A stretch of 64,000 nt of DNA from DASSKP01 sp035695045. GTDB lineage: Bacteria; Actinomycetota; Actinomycetes; JAFAQI01. Under the pieces are notes generated by a model. That model made no database searches and was not told where the DNA came from. It saw only the letters and a program-made list of their open reading frames with translations. The position numbers and the translations under genes were made by a program. Below, piece after piece: positions 42,086-50,795 of this stretch. Location of the stretch: positions 1-64,000 of the forward strand of contig DASSEX010000052.1 in NCBI GenBank assembly GCA_035695045.1, written 5' to 3'. Within the stretch, counting starts at the first letter, position 1, and every line of letters begins with the position of its first letter.

Positions 42086-42529
42086 GTGACCCTTCGCACC
42101 GTCGCCGGCCGTCAGACCGCCGAGACCCCCGACGATCTCGCCCATTGGGTGATGAGCCTGCAAGGGGGCCCGCCGATCACCCGGACGGTGCTCGCCCGGT
42201 GCACGAAACCGGTGCACGACGACGAGCCCGCGACCTGGTTCTACGTCGAGGCCCACGCCACTGAAGGACTCGCTCGGCTGCGCTGCCTCGCCTGCGCCGA
42301 CATGCGCCCGATCCTCGACTCGGCCGAGCGGTGGAACTTCCCGCCGGCCTGGTCGTGCAACAACTGCGGCCAGTCGATCGCGGAGGTCGTCTTCGGTGTC
42401 GCCGAGGACGGCGGTGTCGCGCGGTGGATGGTCGTCACCGCCCGCTGTGTCGGCTGCGGTCACGTCACGGGTCTGACCGACATGATCGTGCCGGACGTCG
42501 CTGCTGACGTGTTCGCGGCGTCCCTGTAA
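42086..42529 (+). CDS. uncharacterised zinc-ribbon protein
   Basis: A 147-residue protein with three Cys-x-x-Cys pairs: CLAC, CNNC and CVGC. The first and second are about 25 residues apart, the second and third about 32. One or two zinc ribbons with beta strands are likely. A GGGAGGAG ribosome-binding site supports GTG 42086. No family is recognised; a nucleic-acid or regulatory role is only a guess. Confidence 0.65.
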   Translation: MTLRTVAGRQTAETPDDLAHWVMSLQGGPPITRTVLARCTKPVHDDEPATWFYVEAHATEGLARLRCLACADMRPILDSAERWNFPPAWSCNNCGQSIAEVVFGVAEDGGVARWMVVTARCVGCGHVTGLTDMIVPDVAADVFAASL

Positions 42530-42578
42530 CTGCTCGCCGCATCACTGAGCGGTCGCGTCGGCGGGCAGACTGGCGTCG

Positions 42579-43082
42579 ATGCGCCTACTGCTGCTCGCCG
42601 ACACCCACATCCCTCGACGCGCTCGTGACCTGCCGACGCAGGTGTGGGACGACCTCGAGAAGGCGGACGTCGTGGTGCACGCCGGCGACTGGGTCGATGT
42701 CGCAGTGCTCGACGCGATCGAGCGGCGGGCGAGACGACTCATCGGCGTCTACGGCAACAACGACGGCGCGGCGTTACGCGAACGGCTGCCGGAGGTCGCC
42801 CATGTCGACCTCGACGGTCTCCGCCTGGGCGTCGTGCACGAGACCGGCGGGCGCGATGGCCGGGAACGACGATGCGCGGCGCGGTTCCCCGACACCGATG
42901 TGCTGGTGTTCGGCCACAGCCACATCCCGTGGGACACCACGGCAACGAACGGACTGCGGCTGCTGAACCCCGGCTCTCCCACCGACCGGCGGCGTCAGCC
43001 CGTGGCGACGTACATGACGGCGCGGATCTCTCGCGGCCGACTCGACGAGGTCGAGCTGGTGCCGGTCAGACCCGAACGCTGA
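42579..43082 (+). CDS. YfcE/MJ0936-type metallophosphoesterase
   Basis: A 167-residue calcineurin-like phosphoesterase. Metal-site motifs are LLLADTHIP (D, H), VVHAGDWVD (D), VYGNNDG (N), VVHETGG (H) and FGHSHIPWD (H-x-H), followed by LLNPGSPTDRR. Members are small cytosolic phosphodiesterases or phosphatases with a dinuclear metal centre; the substrate is unknown. It overlaps the convergent gene by 17 bp. Confidence 0.9.
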   Translation: MRLLLLADTHIPRRARDLPTQVWDDLEKADVVVHAGDWVDVAVLDAIERRARRLIGVYGNNDGAALRERLPEVAHVDLDGLRLGVVHETGGRDGRERRCAARFPDTDVLVFGHSHIPWDTTATNGLRLLNPGSPTDRRRQPVATYMTARISRGRLDEVELVPVRPER

Positions 43083-43431
43083 GCCGCGCCCAGGACAGTC
43101 GCTTGCACGCCGGGCAGCGCAGGTAGGCGCCGTAGCGACGGCGGAACAGCCCCACCGTCGACTCGCGGTCGCCATGACCGACGTCGACGGACAGCAACAG
43201 CGACGGGAAGGCTGCGCGCACTGCCGCCATCGGCGACAGCACGGTGCGCTCGCCACATCGTTGGCAATCGACGCTGATCGAGCCGACGCCGGGCAGATCG
43301 CGCTCGCCCTCGGTCGCGGAGAAGAGTGCGCGCTTGCCCTGCGCATCGCGTGGCTGCGCCGACGCGGTGTCGAGCGATGGTGTCCGCGGCCGGATGCGGT
43401 CGAAGCCGCCGCTCCGTTTCGGCGTCGTCAC
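43066..43431 (-). CDS. conserved hypothetical zinc-binding protein linked to ParA
   Basis: A 121-residue protein. The N-terminal 45 residues look disordered and basic. The C-terminal part has two Cys-x-x-Cys pairs (CQRC and CPAC) around 50 residues apart, probably one zinc site. The start overlaps the ParA-like stop by 4 bp (GTGA), so the two are co-translated and may act together. No function known. Confidence 0.7.
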   Translation of the reverse strand: MTTPKRSGGFDRIRPRTPSLDTASAQPRDAQGKRALFSATEGERDLPGVGSISVDCQRCGERTVLSPMAAVRAAFPSLLLSVDVGHGDRESTVGLFRRRYGAYLRCPACKRLSWARLSVRV

Positions 43432-44255
43432 GACGGCACCGCCTCACTCGTCAGGTCGATCAGCTGCTCGTCGTCGGGCGCGGCCATCGGTTCCGGCACC
43501 CCGGCCAGCCGCCGTGCCAGTGCGCGGTAGGCCTCGGCTCCGGGTGACCGGCCGGCGGTGCGAAGGATCGACTTGCCTGCGGCAGGCGCCTCGGCGAACC
43601 GCACCGACTTCGCGATCGGCGGCTCGATGACCGAGAGCCCGTAGCGACCGGAGATGTCGGCGAGGACCTGCCGCGCATGGTTGGTGCGACCGTCGAAGAG
43701 CGTCGGGAGGACACCCAGCACCCGCAGGTCACGGTTGGTCAGCCGTTGCACCTCGTTGACCGTGTCGAGCAGCTGGCCGACCCCGCGGTGCGAGAGCGAC
43801 TCGCACTGCAGCGGCACCAGCACGTCGTCCGCCGCGGTCAGTGCGTTGAGGGTCAGCACGCCGAGCGACGGCGCGCAGTCGAGCAGGATGACGTCGTACG
43901 ACGTCCTCACCTCGTCCAGCGCCGAACGCAGGACGTACTCGCGGCCGGTCTTCATCAGCAGCGCGGCTTCGCAGCCGGCGAGCTCGATCGTCGCGGGCAG
44001 CACGTCCGGGCCGTCGCTCGACGGGTGGATCGCCATCCCGGCCGACACCCGGCCGAGCATCACGTCGTGAATGGAGATCTCGACGGTCTCGGGGTCGAGG
44101 CCGAGCGAGAAGGTCAGGCAGGCCTGCGGGTCGAGGTCGACGACGAGGACCCGTCGGCCCATCTCGGCGAGAGCGGCGCCCAGCGACGCAACCGTCGTCG
44201 TCTTGGCCACGCCACCCTTCTGGTTGGCGACGGCAATTGTGCGGCAGTCGGTCAC
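43428..44255 (-). CDS. ParA/Soj-family ATPase
   Basis: A 275-residue deviant-Walker ATPase. Walker A is NQKGGVAKTTT, with Ala where most ParA proteins have Gly. VLVVDLDPQ is A', and VILLDCAPSLG is the B motif. The C-terminus has no HTH, so it is the short chromosomal type. Its position downstream of rhlE corresponds to Rv3213c. It may position cargo or DNA, with the overlapping zinc-binding protein as a candidate partner. No ParB gene is nearby, so this is not the origin-partition pair. Confidence 0.87.
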   Translation of the reverse strand: MTDCRTIAVANQKGGVAKTTTVASLGAALAEMGRRVLVVDLDPQACLTFSLGLDPETVEISIHDVMLGRVSAGMAIHPSSDGPDVLPATIELAGCEAALLMKTGREYVLRSALDEVRTSYDVILLDCAPSLGVLTLNALTAADDVLVPLQCESLSHRGVGQLLDTVNEVQRLTNRDLRVLGVLPTLFDGRTNHARQVLADISGRYGLSVIEPPIAKSVRFAEAPAAGKSILRTAGRSPGAEAYRALARRLAGVPEPMAAPDDEQLIDLTSEAVPS

Positions 44256-44396
44256 GAGACGTCATTCCCTCGCTGCTGAGGACAGGACGGGACAGCCTTC
44301 CCGAAAGTGGGAAGTCTGCGAGATGGATGACGACCCGGCAAGAGCCTCGGCGGCAGGTTCGTCTGTTGCGAGTCTACTCGTCGGTAGCCTCGGGGA

Positions 44397-45260
44397 GTGA
44401 GTGTTCCGCCGAGCCTCCAGCTGCCTGCCGAGGCGCGTTCGGTCCGAGTGCCGGCCGGCACGGGAGACCTTGCGGCGCTGGTGGCCGAGCCGCCGCAGGA
44501 CGTCCCGTCACGACCTCCTGTCCTGCTCGTTCCGGGCTACACCGGCAGCAAGGAAGACTTCCTGCCGATTCTCGGGCCGATCGCCCGCAGCGGCCGTCGC
44601 GCCGTCGCGATCGACCTCCGGGGACAGCACGAGTCGGGCGGCCCGGAAGACCCCGCGGCCTACACCATCGATGCGCTGGCGAAGGACGTCGCCACCGTTC
44701 TCGCCGGCCTCGGCGACGCGGCGCATCTGGTCGGCCACTCGTTCGGCGGTCTCGTCTGCCGGGCAGCCGTCCTCGACGGGTCACGACCCGCCTCTTTGAC
44801 TCTGCTGGGCTCCGGTCCCGGGGCTCTCGGCGGCCAGCGGGCGGCACTGGTCGAGCTGATGCGACCGATCCTCGACGAGGGCGGCGTCCCCGCGCTGGCC
44901 GAAGCGGCCGCCGCGGCCGACCGGTCCAACCCGAAGTACGTCGACGTCGCCCCAGACGTCCTGGCCTTCCTGCACCAGCGCCTGCTCAACTCGCCGGCCG
45001 CCGCGCTGCGGACGATGGGCGAGGAGCTCGTCACCGCCGCCGACCGGACCGAGCACCTGCGGGAGTCCGGCGTGCCCGTGCTCGTGGCGCACGGGGAGAC
45101 CGACGACGCATGGTCCCCCGAGGAGCAGCGCCGCATGGCGGAGCGGCTGGAGGCGGCGTACGTCAGCATCGCCGGTTCGGTGCACTCGCCGGCATGCGAG
45201 GCGCCGGAGAAGACCGTCGACACGCTGCTCTCCTTCTGGGCGTCGTACGACGGCATGTGA
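44397..45260 (+). CDS. alpha/beta hydrolase
   Basis: A 287-residue alpha/beta hydrolase. The oxyanion region is VLLVPGYTGSKEDF and the nucleophile elbow is GHSFGG. The acid is probably in VAHGETDDAW and the histidine in GSVHSPACEAP. There is no signal peptide. It starts at GTG 44397, divergent from the parA-like gene, and is followed 11 bp later by an oxygenase-like gene, so the two probably form an operon. The substrate is unknown. Confidence 0.85.
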   Translation: MSVPPSLQLPAEARSVRVPAGTGDLAALVAEPPQDVPSRPPVLLVPGYTGSKEDFLPILGPIARSGRRAVAIDLRGQHESGGPEDPAAYTIDALAKDVATVLAGLGDAAHLVGHSFGGLVCRAAVLDGSRPASLTLLGSGPGALGGQRAALVELMRPILDEGGVPALAEAAAAADRSNPKYVDVAPDVLAFLHQRLLNSPAAALRTMGEELVTAADRTEHLRESGVPVLVAHGETDDAWSPEEQRRMAERLEAAYVSIAGSVHSPACEAPEKTVDTLLSFWASYDGM

Positions 45261-45271
45261 GGCTGGAGCCC

Positions 45272-46126
45272 GTGAGCGACATCGGACTCTTCGGCCCTGA
45301 GAGCGTCACGTGGCGCGTGCAGAGCGACCCGATCATGTGGGTCGCGGGCCTGCGGGCGTTGCTGTTGCAGGCGGTGCACCCAGCGGCGATGGCCGGCGTC
45401 CTCGACCACTCCGACTTCCGCGCCGACCCCTGGGGCCGACTGATCCGCACGGCCGACTACGTCGGCACGGTTGCCTTCGGCAGCAGCGACGAGGTCGCCG
45501 AGATCGGACGTCGAGTGCGGGCGGTGCACGCCAAGGTTCGGGGCATCGACGGCCGGAGTGGCCGCACCTACAGCGCCCGTGACCCGCATCTCCTGCTGTG
45601 GGTGCACTGCTGCGAGGTCGAGTCGTTCCTGACGACGTTCCAGCGCGCAGGCGGCGGCCTCACCGCCGCCGAGGTCGACCGCTACTACGCCGAGCAGACC
45701 CGTGCGGCGGCCGTCGTCGGTCTCGACCCGGCGAAGGTGCCGGACTCCGCCGCCGCGATGACGTCGTACTTCCGGCGGATGCGGCCGGAGCTGCACGCTG
45801 ACGAGCGCACCCGGCGCACGGCGCGATACGTGATGGCGCCGCCCATGCCGGCGTGGGTGCAGCTGGTGACGCCGGCCCGGCCGGCCTGGCTCGGTGTCGC
45901 CGGGCTGGCGGGCGCACTGTTGCCGCGCTGGGCCCGCCGCCTCTACCGGCTGCCCGGCGTCCCGGTCACCGACGTCGCCGCGACCGTCGGAGTCCGGGCA
46001 TTGCGGACGGCGCTGCAGCAGGCGCCGGAGCGATACCGCGTCGGGCCACACCTACGCGCCGCGCAGGAACGGCTCGCTCAGTCGGCCGGGGAGATGTCCG
46101 GAGCCAGCCCCGCCCAGGGGGGCTGA
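45272..46126 (+). CDS. MpaB/rubber-oxygenase-like (DUF2236) protein
   Basis: A 284-residue protein of the DUF2236 superfamily that includes latex-clearing protein and MpaB. Motifs are QAVHPAAMAGVLDHSDF, then DPWGRLIRTADYV, then ARDPHLLLWVHCCEVES with histidines that may bind haem or metal. Family oxygenases cleave unsaturated hydrocarbons or farnesyl chains; many members are uncharacterised. GGAG before GTG 45272 supports the start; GTG 45257 is an alternative. It overlaps the convergent nuclease gene by 49 bp. Confidence 0.8.
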   Translation: MSDIGLFGPESVTWRVQSDPIMWVAGLRALLLQAVHPAAMAGVLDHSDFRADPWGRLIRTADYVGTVAFGSSDEVAEIGRRVRAVHAKVRGIDGRSGRTYSARDPHLLLWVHCCEVESFLTTFQRAGGGLTAAEVDRYYAEQTRAAAVVGLDPAKVPDSAAAMTSYFRRMRPELHADERTRRTARYVMAPPMPAWVQLVTPARPAWLGVAGLAGALLPRWARRLYRLPGVPVTDVAATVGVRALRTALQQAPERYRVGPHLRAAQERLAQSAGEMSGASPAQGG

Positions 46127-46929
46127 GGTCCCCGCGCCGCGCGGCCTTCGGCGCAGTGCGCGGAGAAGTCGCACCAGCCGCACATCGGGCCGGGTCGGGC
46201 AGGGAACGCGTCCGGATCACCGGCCGTCTCCGCGGCGGCCGCTTCGGCCGCGATGTCGTGCGCGCGCTGGAGCTGTCGCGCCAGAGCGGCGTCGTCGTGC
46301 TCCCACGCGATGACGTCGCCGGTCGGCAGGTGGTGCAGCTCGACCCGGACGCATCGCCGACGAAGAGTTCGGGCGGCAGCGAGCGCGTAGACCGCGAGGG
46401 CAAGCGAGCCACGGGCGTCGTCGGTCGTCAGGACGTGGCGGCCGGTCTTGTAGTCGACGACGACGAGGTCGTCGCCGCGACGGTCGAGCCGGTCGATGCG
46501 GCCCGACAGCGCGAGCCGCTCGGTGCGCAAGGCGACAGTGCGCTCGACCCCGACCGGCTCGTCATGCGGGTCGAGGGTCTCGACATAACCCGCAACCATG
46601 TCCGCGGCTCGCTCTCGCCACTGCGCACTCTGCTCGTCGTCGCGGAAGCCCAGGGGGATCCAGCGCTGGCGGACGAGCGCGGCAGCTCTGGTCGTCGTCC
46701 GCTCGGCCCGCGGCAGAGCCCACCACGAGGCAAGCGCCGTGTGCACCGCTGCGCCCACGCTGTTGTGCGCCCACGGCGCGCCCTTCGGAGGCGCGGGCCG
46801 GTCGACGTAGACGAACCGATAGCGCCGGGGGCAGTCGAGCCAGGTCGAGAGCTTCGACGGCGTGCACGTGAACAGCCGCTGCGGCATGCCGTCGAGCGTC
46901 TGCTGCTCGGCGGCGGGCGCAACGGTCAC
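46078..46929 (-). CDS. RecB-family PD-(D/E)XK exonuclease, stand-alone
   Basis: A 283-residue nuclease domain without a helicase. It starts with TPSKLSTWLDCPRRYRF, has GAAVHTALASWW, then the catalytic LVVVDYKTG. The C-terminal cysteine cluster CGWCDFSAHC together with the N-terminal DCPRR cysteine can hold an iron-sulfur cluster, as in AddB/Cas4-like nucleases. A role in repair or end processing is likely; partner proteins are unknown. It follows the membrane glycosyltransferase gene with a 4-bp overlap. Confidence 0.85.
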   Translation of the reverse strand: MTVAPAAEQQTLDGMPQRLFTCTPSKLSTWLDCPRRYRFVYVDRPAPPKGAPWAHNSVGAAVHTALASWWALPRAERTTTRAAALVRQRWIPLGFRDDEQSAQWRERAADMVAGYVETLDPHDEPVGVERTVALRTERLALSGRIDRLDRRGDDLVVVDYKTGRHVLTTDDARGSLALAVYALAAARTLRRRCVRVELHHLPTGDVIAWEHDDAALARQLQRAHDIAAEAAAAETAGDPDAFPARPGPMCGWCDFSAHCAEGRAARGPQPPWAGLAPDISPAD

Positions 46930-48479
46930 GAGTCGAGTGTGACGCCGGATGGGGACGGTTTCCCGGAGACGCGCGGCGACTGGGGATCAACCTCGCTTGC
47001 TTCGCCTGCCCCGGACCGGCGCAGCAACGCGTCGGCCGCCAGGGCTCCCGCCGGCCAGAGCAGCGCCTGCACGGGCAGCATGTAGCGGTAGTCCTGGACC
47101 TCGGTCAGCGCCGGCACGAGCATGAGCAGCACGCCCGCTGCGGCGAGAGCGGCAGCTACCCAGACTCGTCGCTCCTGCCGCCTCCGCACCAGCGCGAGCA
47201 GCACGATGAGCAACGCGAGCGGCAAAGTCGGGCCTGGAGTCCAGACGATCTTCTGATAGCCGCTCGTGAAGGCAGCGGGCGATGCCGCCCTCACCTTCTC
47301 GCGGAACGGATGGTGCGCGTTTCTCGACGCGAGGATGGTGCCTGCCGCCAAGGTGGTGTTCGTCTTGCGCGCGTGGATGATCGGGCTCATCTGCCAGGCA
47401 TGCACGTTCCACGCCCACCAGATGTTGGTTCGGACAGGCGCGACGTCCCTGATCAGCCCGTCCAATGTCGTACGGAGATAACCGAGCGGCTCGCGACGAA
47501 TGACGGCGTACGCGAACTTCTTCCCCTGTCGCGGGCGTTCTTTCGGCGGGTACCGCAGGTAGAGCGGGGAGGCGTACTTGCTCCAGGTATAGGCCTCAGG
47601 CGACAGGCGCATCGACAACGGAACGTGGGGGCAGATCGCGCGCTCGGCAGCCGGCAGAGGGGCGCAGCTCGCGAAATAGGCAGTCCGGCCGTAGAGCCAC
47701 AGGCCGTCGGTCGACTCCAGAGCGAACTGGTGGTGGGTCTGCGTGAACCGCCCCATATAACCGAGCACCGGAATGACAGCGCAGGCACCGAGCGCCACGG
47801 TGCGCCGCCATCCGAAGCGGGCGACGAGCGCATAACAGAGGACGGGGAGCAGCACCGCCAGGCCGAGACCTCGCGTCAGCGTCGCGGCCGCGATCAGAAG
47901 GCCGGCAACGGCACAGGTGACCACGCCGGGCCGGCGGGGAGCGAGCACGAGCAGACACGCGGCAAGGATCAGAACGAGGAAGACGGTGTCAGACAGCACG
48001 AACTGCTCGACGTCCATCTGATAGCCGTCGAGAAGCACCGGTGCTGAAGCGATCGCTGCCAGCCATGGTCGGGCGTCGAGTCGGCGAACCGCGACGTACG
48101 TGGCGACGCCAGCCAGCAGCCCGAGAAGGTGCTGTATCGCGACGATGACGACCGTGTAATGCGTCCAGAAGAGGGCTCGCAGGAAGACCGCGTAGCCCAT
48201 TGGGTGGAACCCGCCCTGGCGCAGGTGCGACGCATCCTTCAGATAGGCGTAGGAGTCGCCGTAGAGCTCCAGCCCGGGACGGAACGCGACCGTGACGAGG
48301 ACGCGCATGACGACGGCGACCGCGAGCAGCGCCAGGAACAGCCAGTGGGTCCGGCAGAACGGGCCGAATGCCGTTTCGATTCGTCGACGCGGCCTTAACG
48401 CCCCCGAACCCGCCAGCCGCACCCACCCATCGTGCCATGCGCAAGCCGCTGCCGGCCCTTCGCCGACCGCCGACACCAC
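46926..48479 (-). CDS. multi-pass membrane glycosyltransferase-like protein
   Basis: A 517-residue polytopic protein with about ten hydrophobic segments. A large extracytoplasmic loop follows the first helix and carries YGDSYAYLKD, where the acidic residues resemble the catalytic site of GT-C transferases such as the ArnT/PMT type. A second large loop holds several Trp/His residues. It probably transfers a sugar from a lipid-linked donor. It is divergent from the GT2 gene at 48541, which suggests a shared pathway for a surface glycan. Confidence 0.72.
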   Translation of the reverse strand: MVSAVGEGPAAACAWHDGWVRLAGSGALRPRRRIETAFGPFCRTHWLFLALLAVAVVMRVLVTVAFRPGLELYGDSYAYLKDASHLRQGGFHPMGYAVFLRALFWTHYTVVIVAIQHLLGLLAGVATYVAVRRLDARPWLAAIASAPVLLDGYQMDVEQFVLSDTVFLVLILAACLLVLAPRRPGVVTCAVAGLLIAAATLTRGLGLAVLLPVLCYALVARFGWRRTVALGACAVIPVLGYMGRFTQTHHQFALESTDGLWLYGRTAYFASCAPLPAAERAICPHVPLSMRLSPEAYTWSKYASPLYLRYPPKERPRQGKKFAYAVIRREPLGYLRTTLDGLIRDVAPVRTNIWWAWNVHAWQMSPIIHARKTNTTLAAGTILASRNAHHPFREKVRAASPAAFTSGYQKIVWTPGPTLPLALLIVLLALVRRRQERRVWVAAALAAAGVLLMLVPALTEVQDYRYMLPVQALLWPAGALAADALLRRSGAGEASEVDPQSPRVSGKPSPSGVTLDS

Positions 48480-48540
48480 AACATCGGACTAGAATTCGTG
48501 GTCAGGGCTCAACGGCTCCTCCTGGAGGTCCCCGCAAAGC

Positions 48541-49560
48541 ATGGCAACTTCCTGCGAAGGGTGCCGCCAGACCGACGTGACTGTCATCGTGCCGTGCCAC
48601 AACGAGGCAGTCACAGTCGCCGAAGTGGTCGCGGGCTTCCGTAGCCAACTCCCACAAGCTCGCATCATCGTCGCTGACAACGTGAGCACGGACGACACCG
48701 CGGAGCGGGCGCGCCAAGCAGGCGCCGAGGTCATCTCCGTTCCTGCCCCCGGCAAGGGCCGCGCCGTGCGAAGGCTGTTCGAGCAATGCCTGAGCGAAGT
48801 CGTCGTGATGGTCGACGGCGATGCGACCTACGACCCTACGGTGGTTGGCGATCTCGTCCACCTCGTCGCATGTGAGGGCTACGACCTGGTCAACGCGTCC
48901 CGGGCTACGGGTGGAGATCCGTCGGCGGCGGGCGGTGAGTATCGCGCGGGGCACCAGCTCGGCAACCGCATGCTGACCGGCCTGCAGCGACGCCTTACCG
49001 GCATCACGCTCGACGACATCCTGACGGGCTACAAGGCGATGAGCCGAAGGTTCGTCTCCTCCCTGCCCATCCGTTCCAAGCGGTTTCAGCTCGAGGTCGA
49101 GATCGCCAGCCACGCGGTCGCCATGGACTTCGCCTACACCGAGGTCACGGCGGCCTACCGTGCGAGGCCCGCCGGCAGCACGTCCAAGTTGTCGACGTAC
49201 AGAGACGGATGGTCCATCTTGCGGATGCTGCTCCGGCTGCATCGGGACCTGCACCCGTTCGTCGCGTTCACCGCCCTGTCCGCACCGTGGTTCGTCGCCT
49301 CGATCGCACTCGTCGTACCGCCCGTTGTGCAGTACTTCCGCACGGGCCAGGTCGCGAAGTTCCCAAGCCTCATCGCCGGTGTCGCCACCTTCCTCGTCGG
49401 AATGCTCCTCGTGATGTCGGGCTGGATTCTGGAGCGAACCCGAGCGCTACGGCGGGACGTGCTTCTTGTGACCGCCAACGACCTGGAGCGACAGATCGCT
49501 ATCAGCGACCGAGCGCAGTATCTGCAGAGCCCTCGGTCAACGACGGGGGTCGAGCTGTAG
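48541..49560 (+). CDS. family 2 glycosyltransferase
   Basis: A 339-residue GT-A enzyme. Motifs are VTVIVPCHNEAVTVAEVV, ADNVSTDDTAE, the metal-binding VMVDGDATYDP and ILTGYKAMSRRF. Two C-terminal hydrophobic helices (about residues 240-262 and 276-297) anchor it in the membrane. It resembles polyprenyl-phosphate hexosyl transferases of the DPM1/GtrB type, so it may supply the lipid-linked donor to the divergent GT-C protein. GGAGG precedes ATG 48541. Confidence 0.87.
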   Translation: MATSCEGCRQTDVTVIVPCHNEAVTVAEVVAGFRSQLPQARIIVADNVSTDDTAERARQAGAEVISVPAPGKGRAVRRLFEQCLSEVVVMVDGDATYDPTVVGDLVHLVACEGYDLVNASRATGGDPSAAGGEYRAGHQLGNRMLTGLQRRLTGITLDDILTGYKAMSRRFVSSLPIRSKRFQLEVEIASHAVAMDFAYTEVTAAYRARPAGSTSKLSTYRDGWSILRMLLRLHRDLHPFVAFTALSAPWFVASIALVVPPVVQYFRTGQVAKFPSLIAGVATFLVGMLLVMSGWILERTRALRRDVLLVTANDLERQIAISDRAQYLQSPRSTTGVEL

Positions 49561-50028
49561 GCGTTCCCGGGCTGCCTGGTCGACCTGCAGCGGAAGACCG
49601 AGCGGATGCCGTTCGGTGATCCCGATCGCGAACCACATGATCTTGCCGACCTCGCCCGACAACCGCTTCCAGCCGAAGTCGTCGGCCAGGCTGCTGACGA
49701 TCGCCATGCCTCGGCCGCACTCCGCGAGACCCTGCGGGGTGATGTCCGCCCGTTGGGACGTGGTCCGGTCCGAGAAGTCCTGGACGACGACGAGCACGTT
49801 GTCCGTGTCGCGGCTGATGCCGAGGTGCACCGGCGTCCGCGCATGCAGGATCACGTTCGAGACGAGCTCACTCGTGAGAAGCGCACAGTCCTGCACGACG
49901 TCTTCCGGCAGCCCCTCCAGGTGTTGCCGGACGAATCGCCGCGCCCTGGGCACCGAGACGGGATCGGCGGGTAGGTCGAGATGCCCCGAGACGGCGACGT
50001 CCGGGTCGATGAGCGGCCGTTCCGCCAT
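49537..50028 (-). CDS. RsbW/SpoIIAB-type ATP-binding regulator
   Basis: A 163-residue HATPase_c_2 domain protein. The N box is LTSELVSNVILHA, and G-rich loops follow at VVVQDFSDR and LAECGRGMAIVSSLADDFG. Such proteins are anti-sigma or serine-kinase switches in general stress signalling. No sigma or anti-anti-sigma gene is adjacent, so the partner is unknown. ATG 50028 is preferred; GTG 50046 is possible. It overlaps the convergent GT2 gene by 24 bp. Confidence 0.85.
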   Translation of the reverse strand: MAERPLIDPDVAVSGHLDLPADPVSVPRARRFVRQHLEGLPEDVVQDCALLTSELVSNVILHARTPVHLGISRDTDNVLVVVQDFSDRTTSQRADITPQGLAECGRGMAIVSSLADDFGWKRLSGEVGKIMWFAIGITERHPLGLPLQVDQAARERLQLDPRR

Positions 50029-50151
50029 GATCACCTGACACGCCACTGCGACCCCCCGTCCCAGACCATTCAGTCAACGCGGGTCCGACTTCTTCCGCAA
50101 TGGCTCGATGTGACCGGGTACCGAACCGCGTTCGCCGGATATGTGCTGTCG

Positions 50152-50769
50152 TCACGCTCGCCGGGAGAAGGCGATCGCGCTGTCAGCCACGAGCTGCACC
50201 GCGATGGCGGACAGCAGCAGACCCGAGATCCGGGTGACGAGCAGCACGCCACCCTCCCGGATGATGCGCAGGATCACGACGGCGAACCGCAGCGCGAGGT
50301 AGAGCACGATGTGCACGGCCACGATGCCCGCCGCAATCGCCGTCGCGTCCGCGACGCCGTGCGCCCGCCGCACGAACACGATCGTCGCGACTATCGCGCC
50401 GGGCCCGGCGAGAAGAGGGGTGCCGAGCGGCACGAGAGCAACGTTGACGTCCGGGACGTCCTCCGGACGGTCCTGCTTTCCGGTCAACAGCTCCAACGCA
50501 ACCAGCACGAGCAGCAGCCCGCCGGCGCCCTGCAGCGCCGGCACGCTGATGCCCAGGTAGCGCAGGATCTGCTGCCCGAACAGAGCAAAAGCCGCGATGA
50601 CCGCGATCGCGACGAGGACGGCCTGCCACGCCAGCCGCTTGCGTGCTCGCGTCGTCCGCCCGCTCGTCAACGCGAGGAACATCGGGATGGTGCCGACGGG
50701 GTCCATGATCACCACCAGGGTGACGAAGACCTCGGCGAACAGCTTGACGTCGAACACGCTGTGCCTCAC
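50152..50769 (-). CDS. MarC-family integral membrane protein
   Basis: A 205-residue protein with six hydrophobic segments. Family signatures are VVIMDPVGTIPMFLALTSG near the N-terminus and LGTPLLAGPGAIVATIVF after the fourth helix. MarC proteins were once linked to multiple antibiotic resistance but have no proven transport function. It starts at GTG 50769, 26 bp downstream of the DUF6758-like gene on the same strand. Confidence 0.9.
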   Translation of the reverse strand: MRHSVFDVKLFAEVFVTLVVIMDPVGTIPMFLALTSGRTTRARKRLAWQAVLVAIAVIAAFALFGQQILRYLGISVPALQGAGGLLLVLVALELLTGKQDRPEDVPDVNVALVPLGTPLLAGPGAIVATIVFVRRAHGVADATAIAAGIVAVHIVLYLALRFAVVILRIIREGGVLLVTRISGLLLSAIAVQLVADSAIAFSRRA

Positions 50770-50795
50770 GAAGAGGCCACGCTAGCGAAGGCTGC

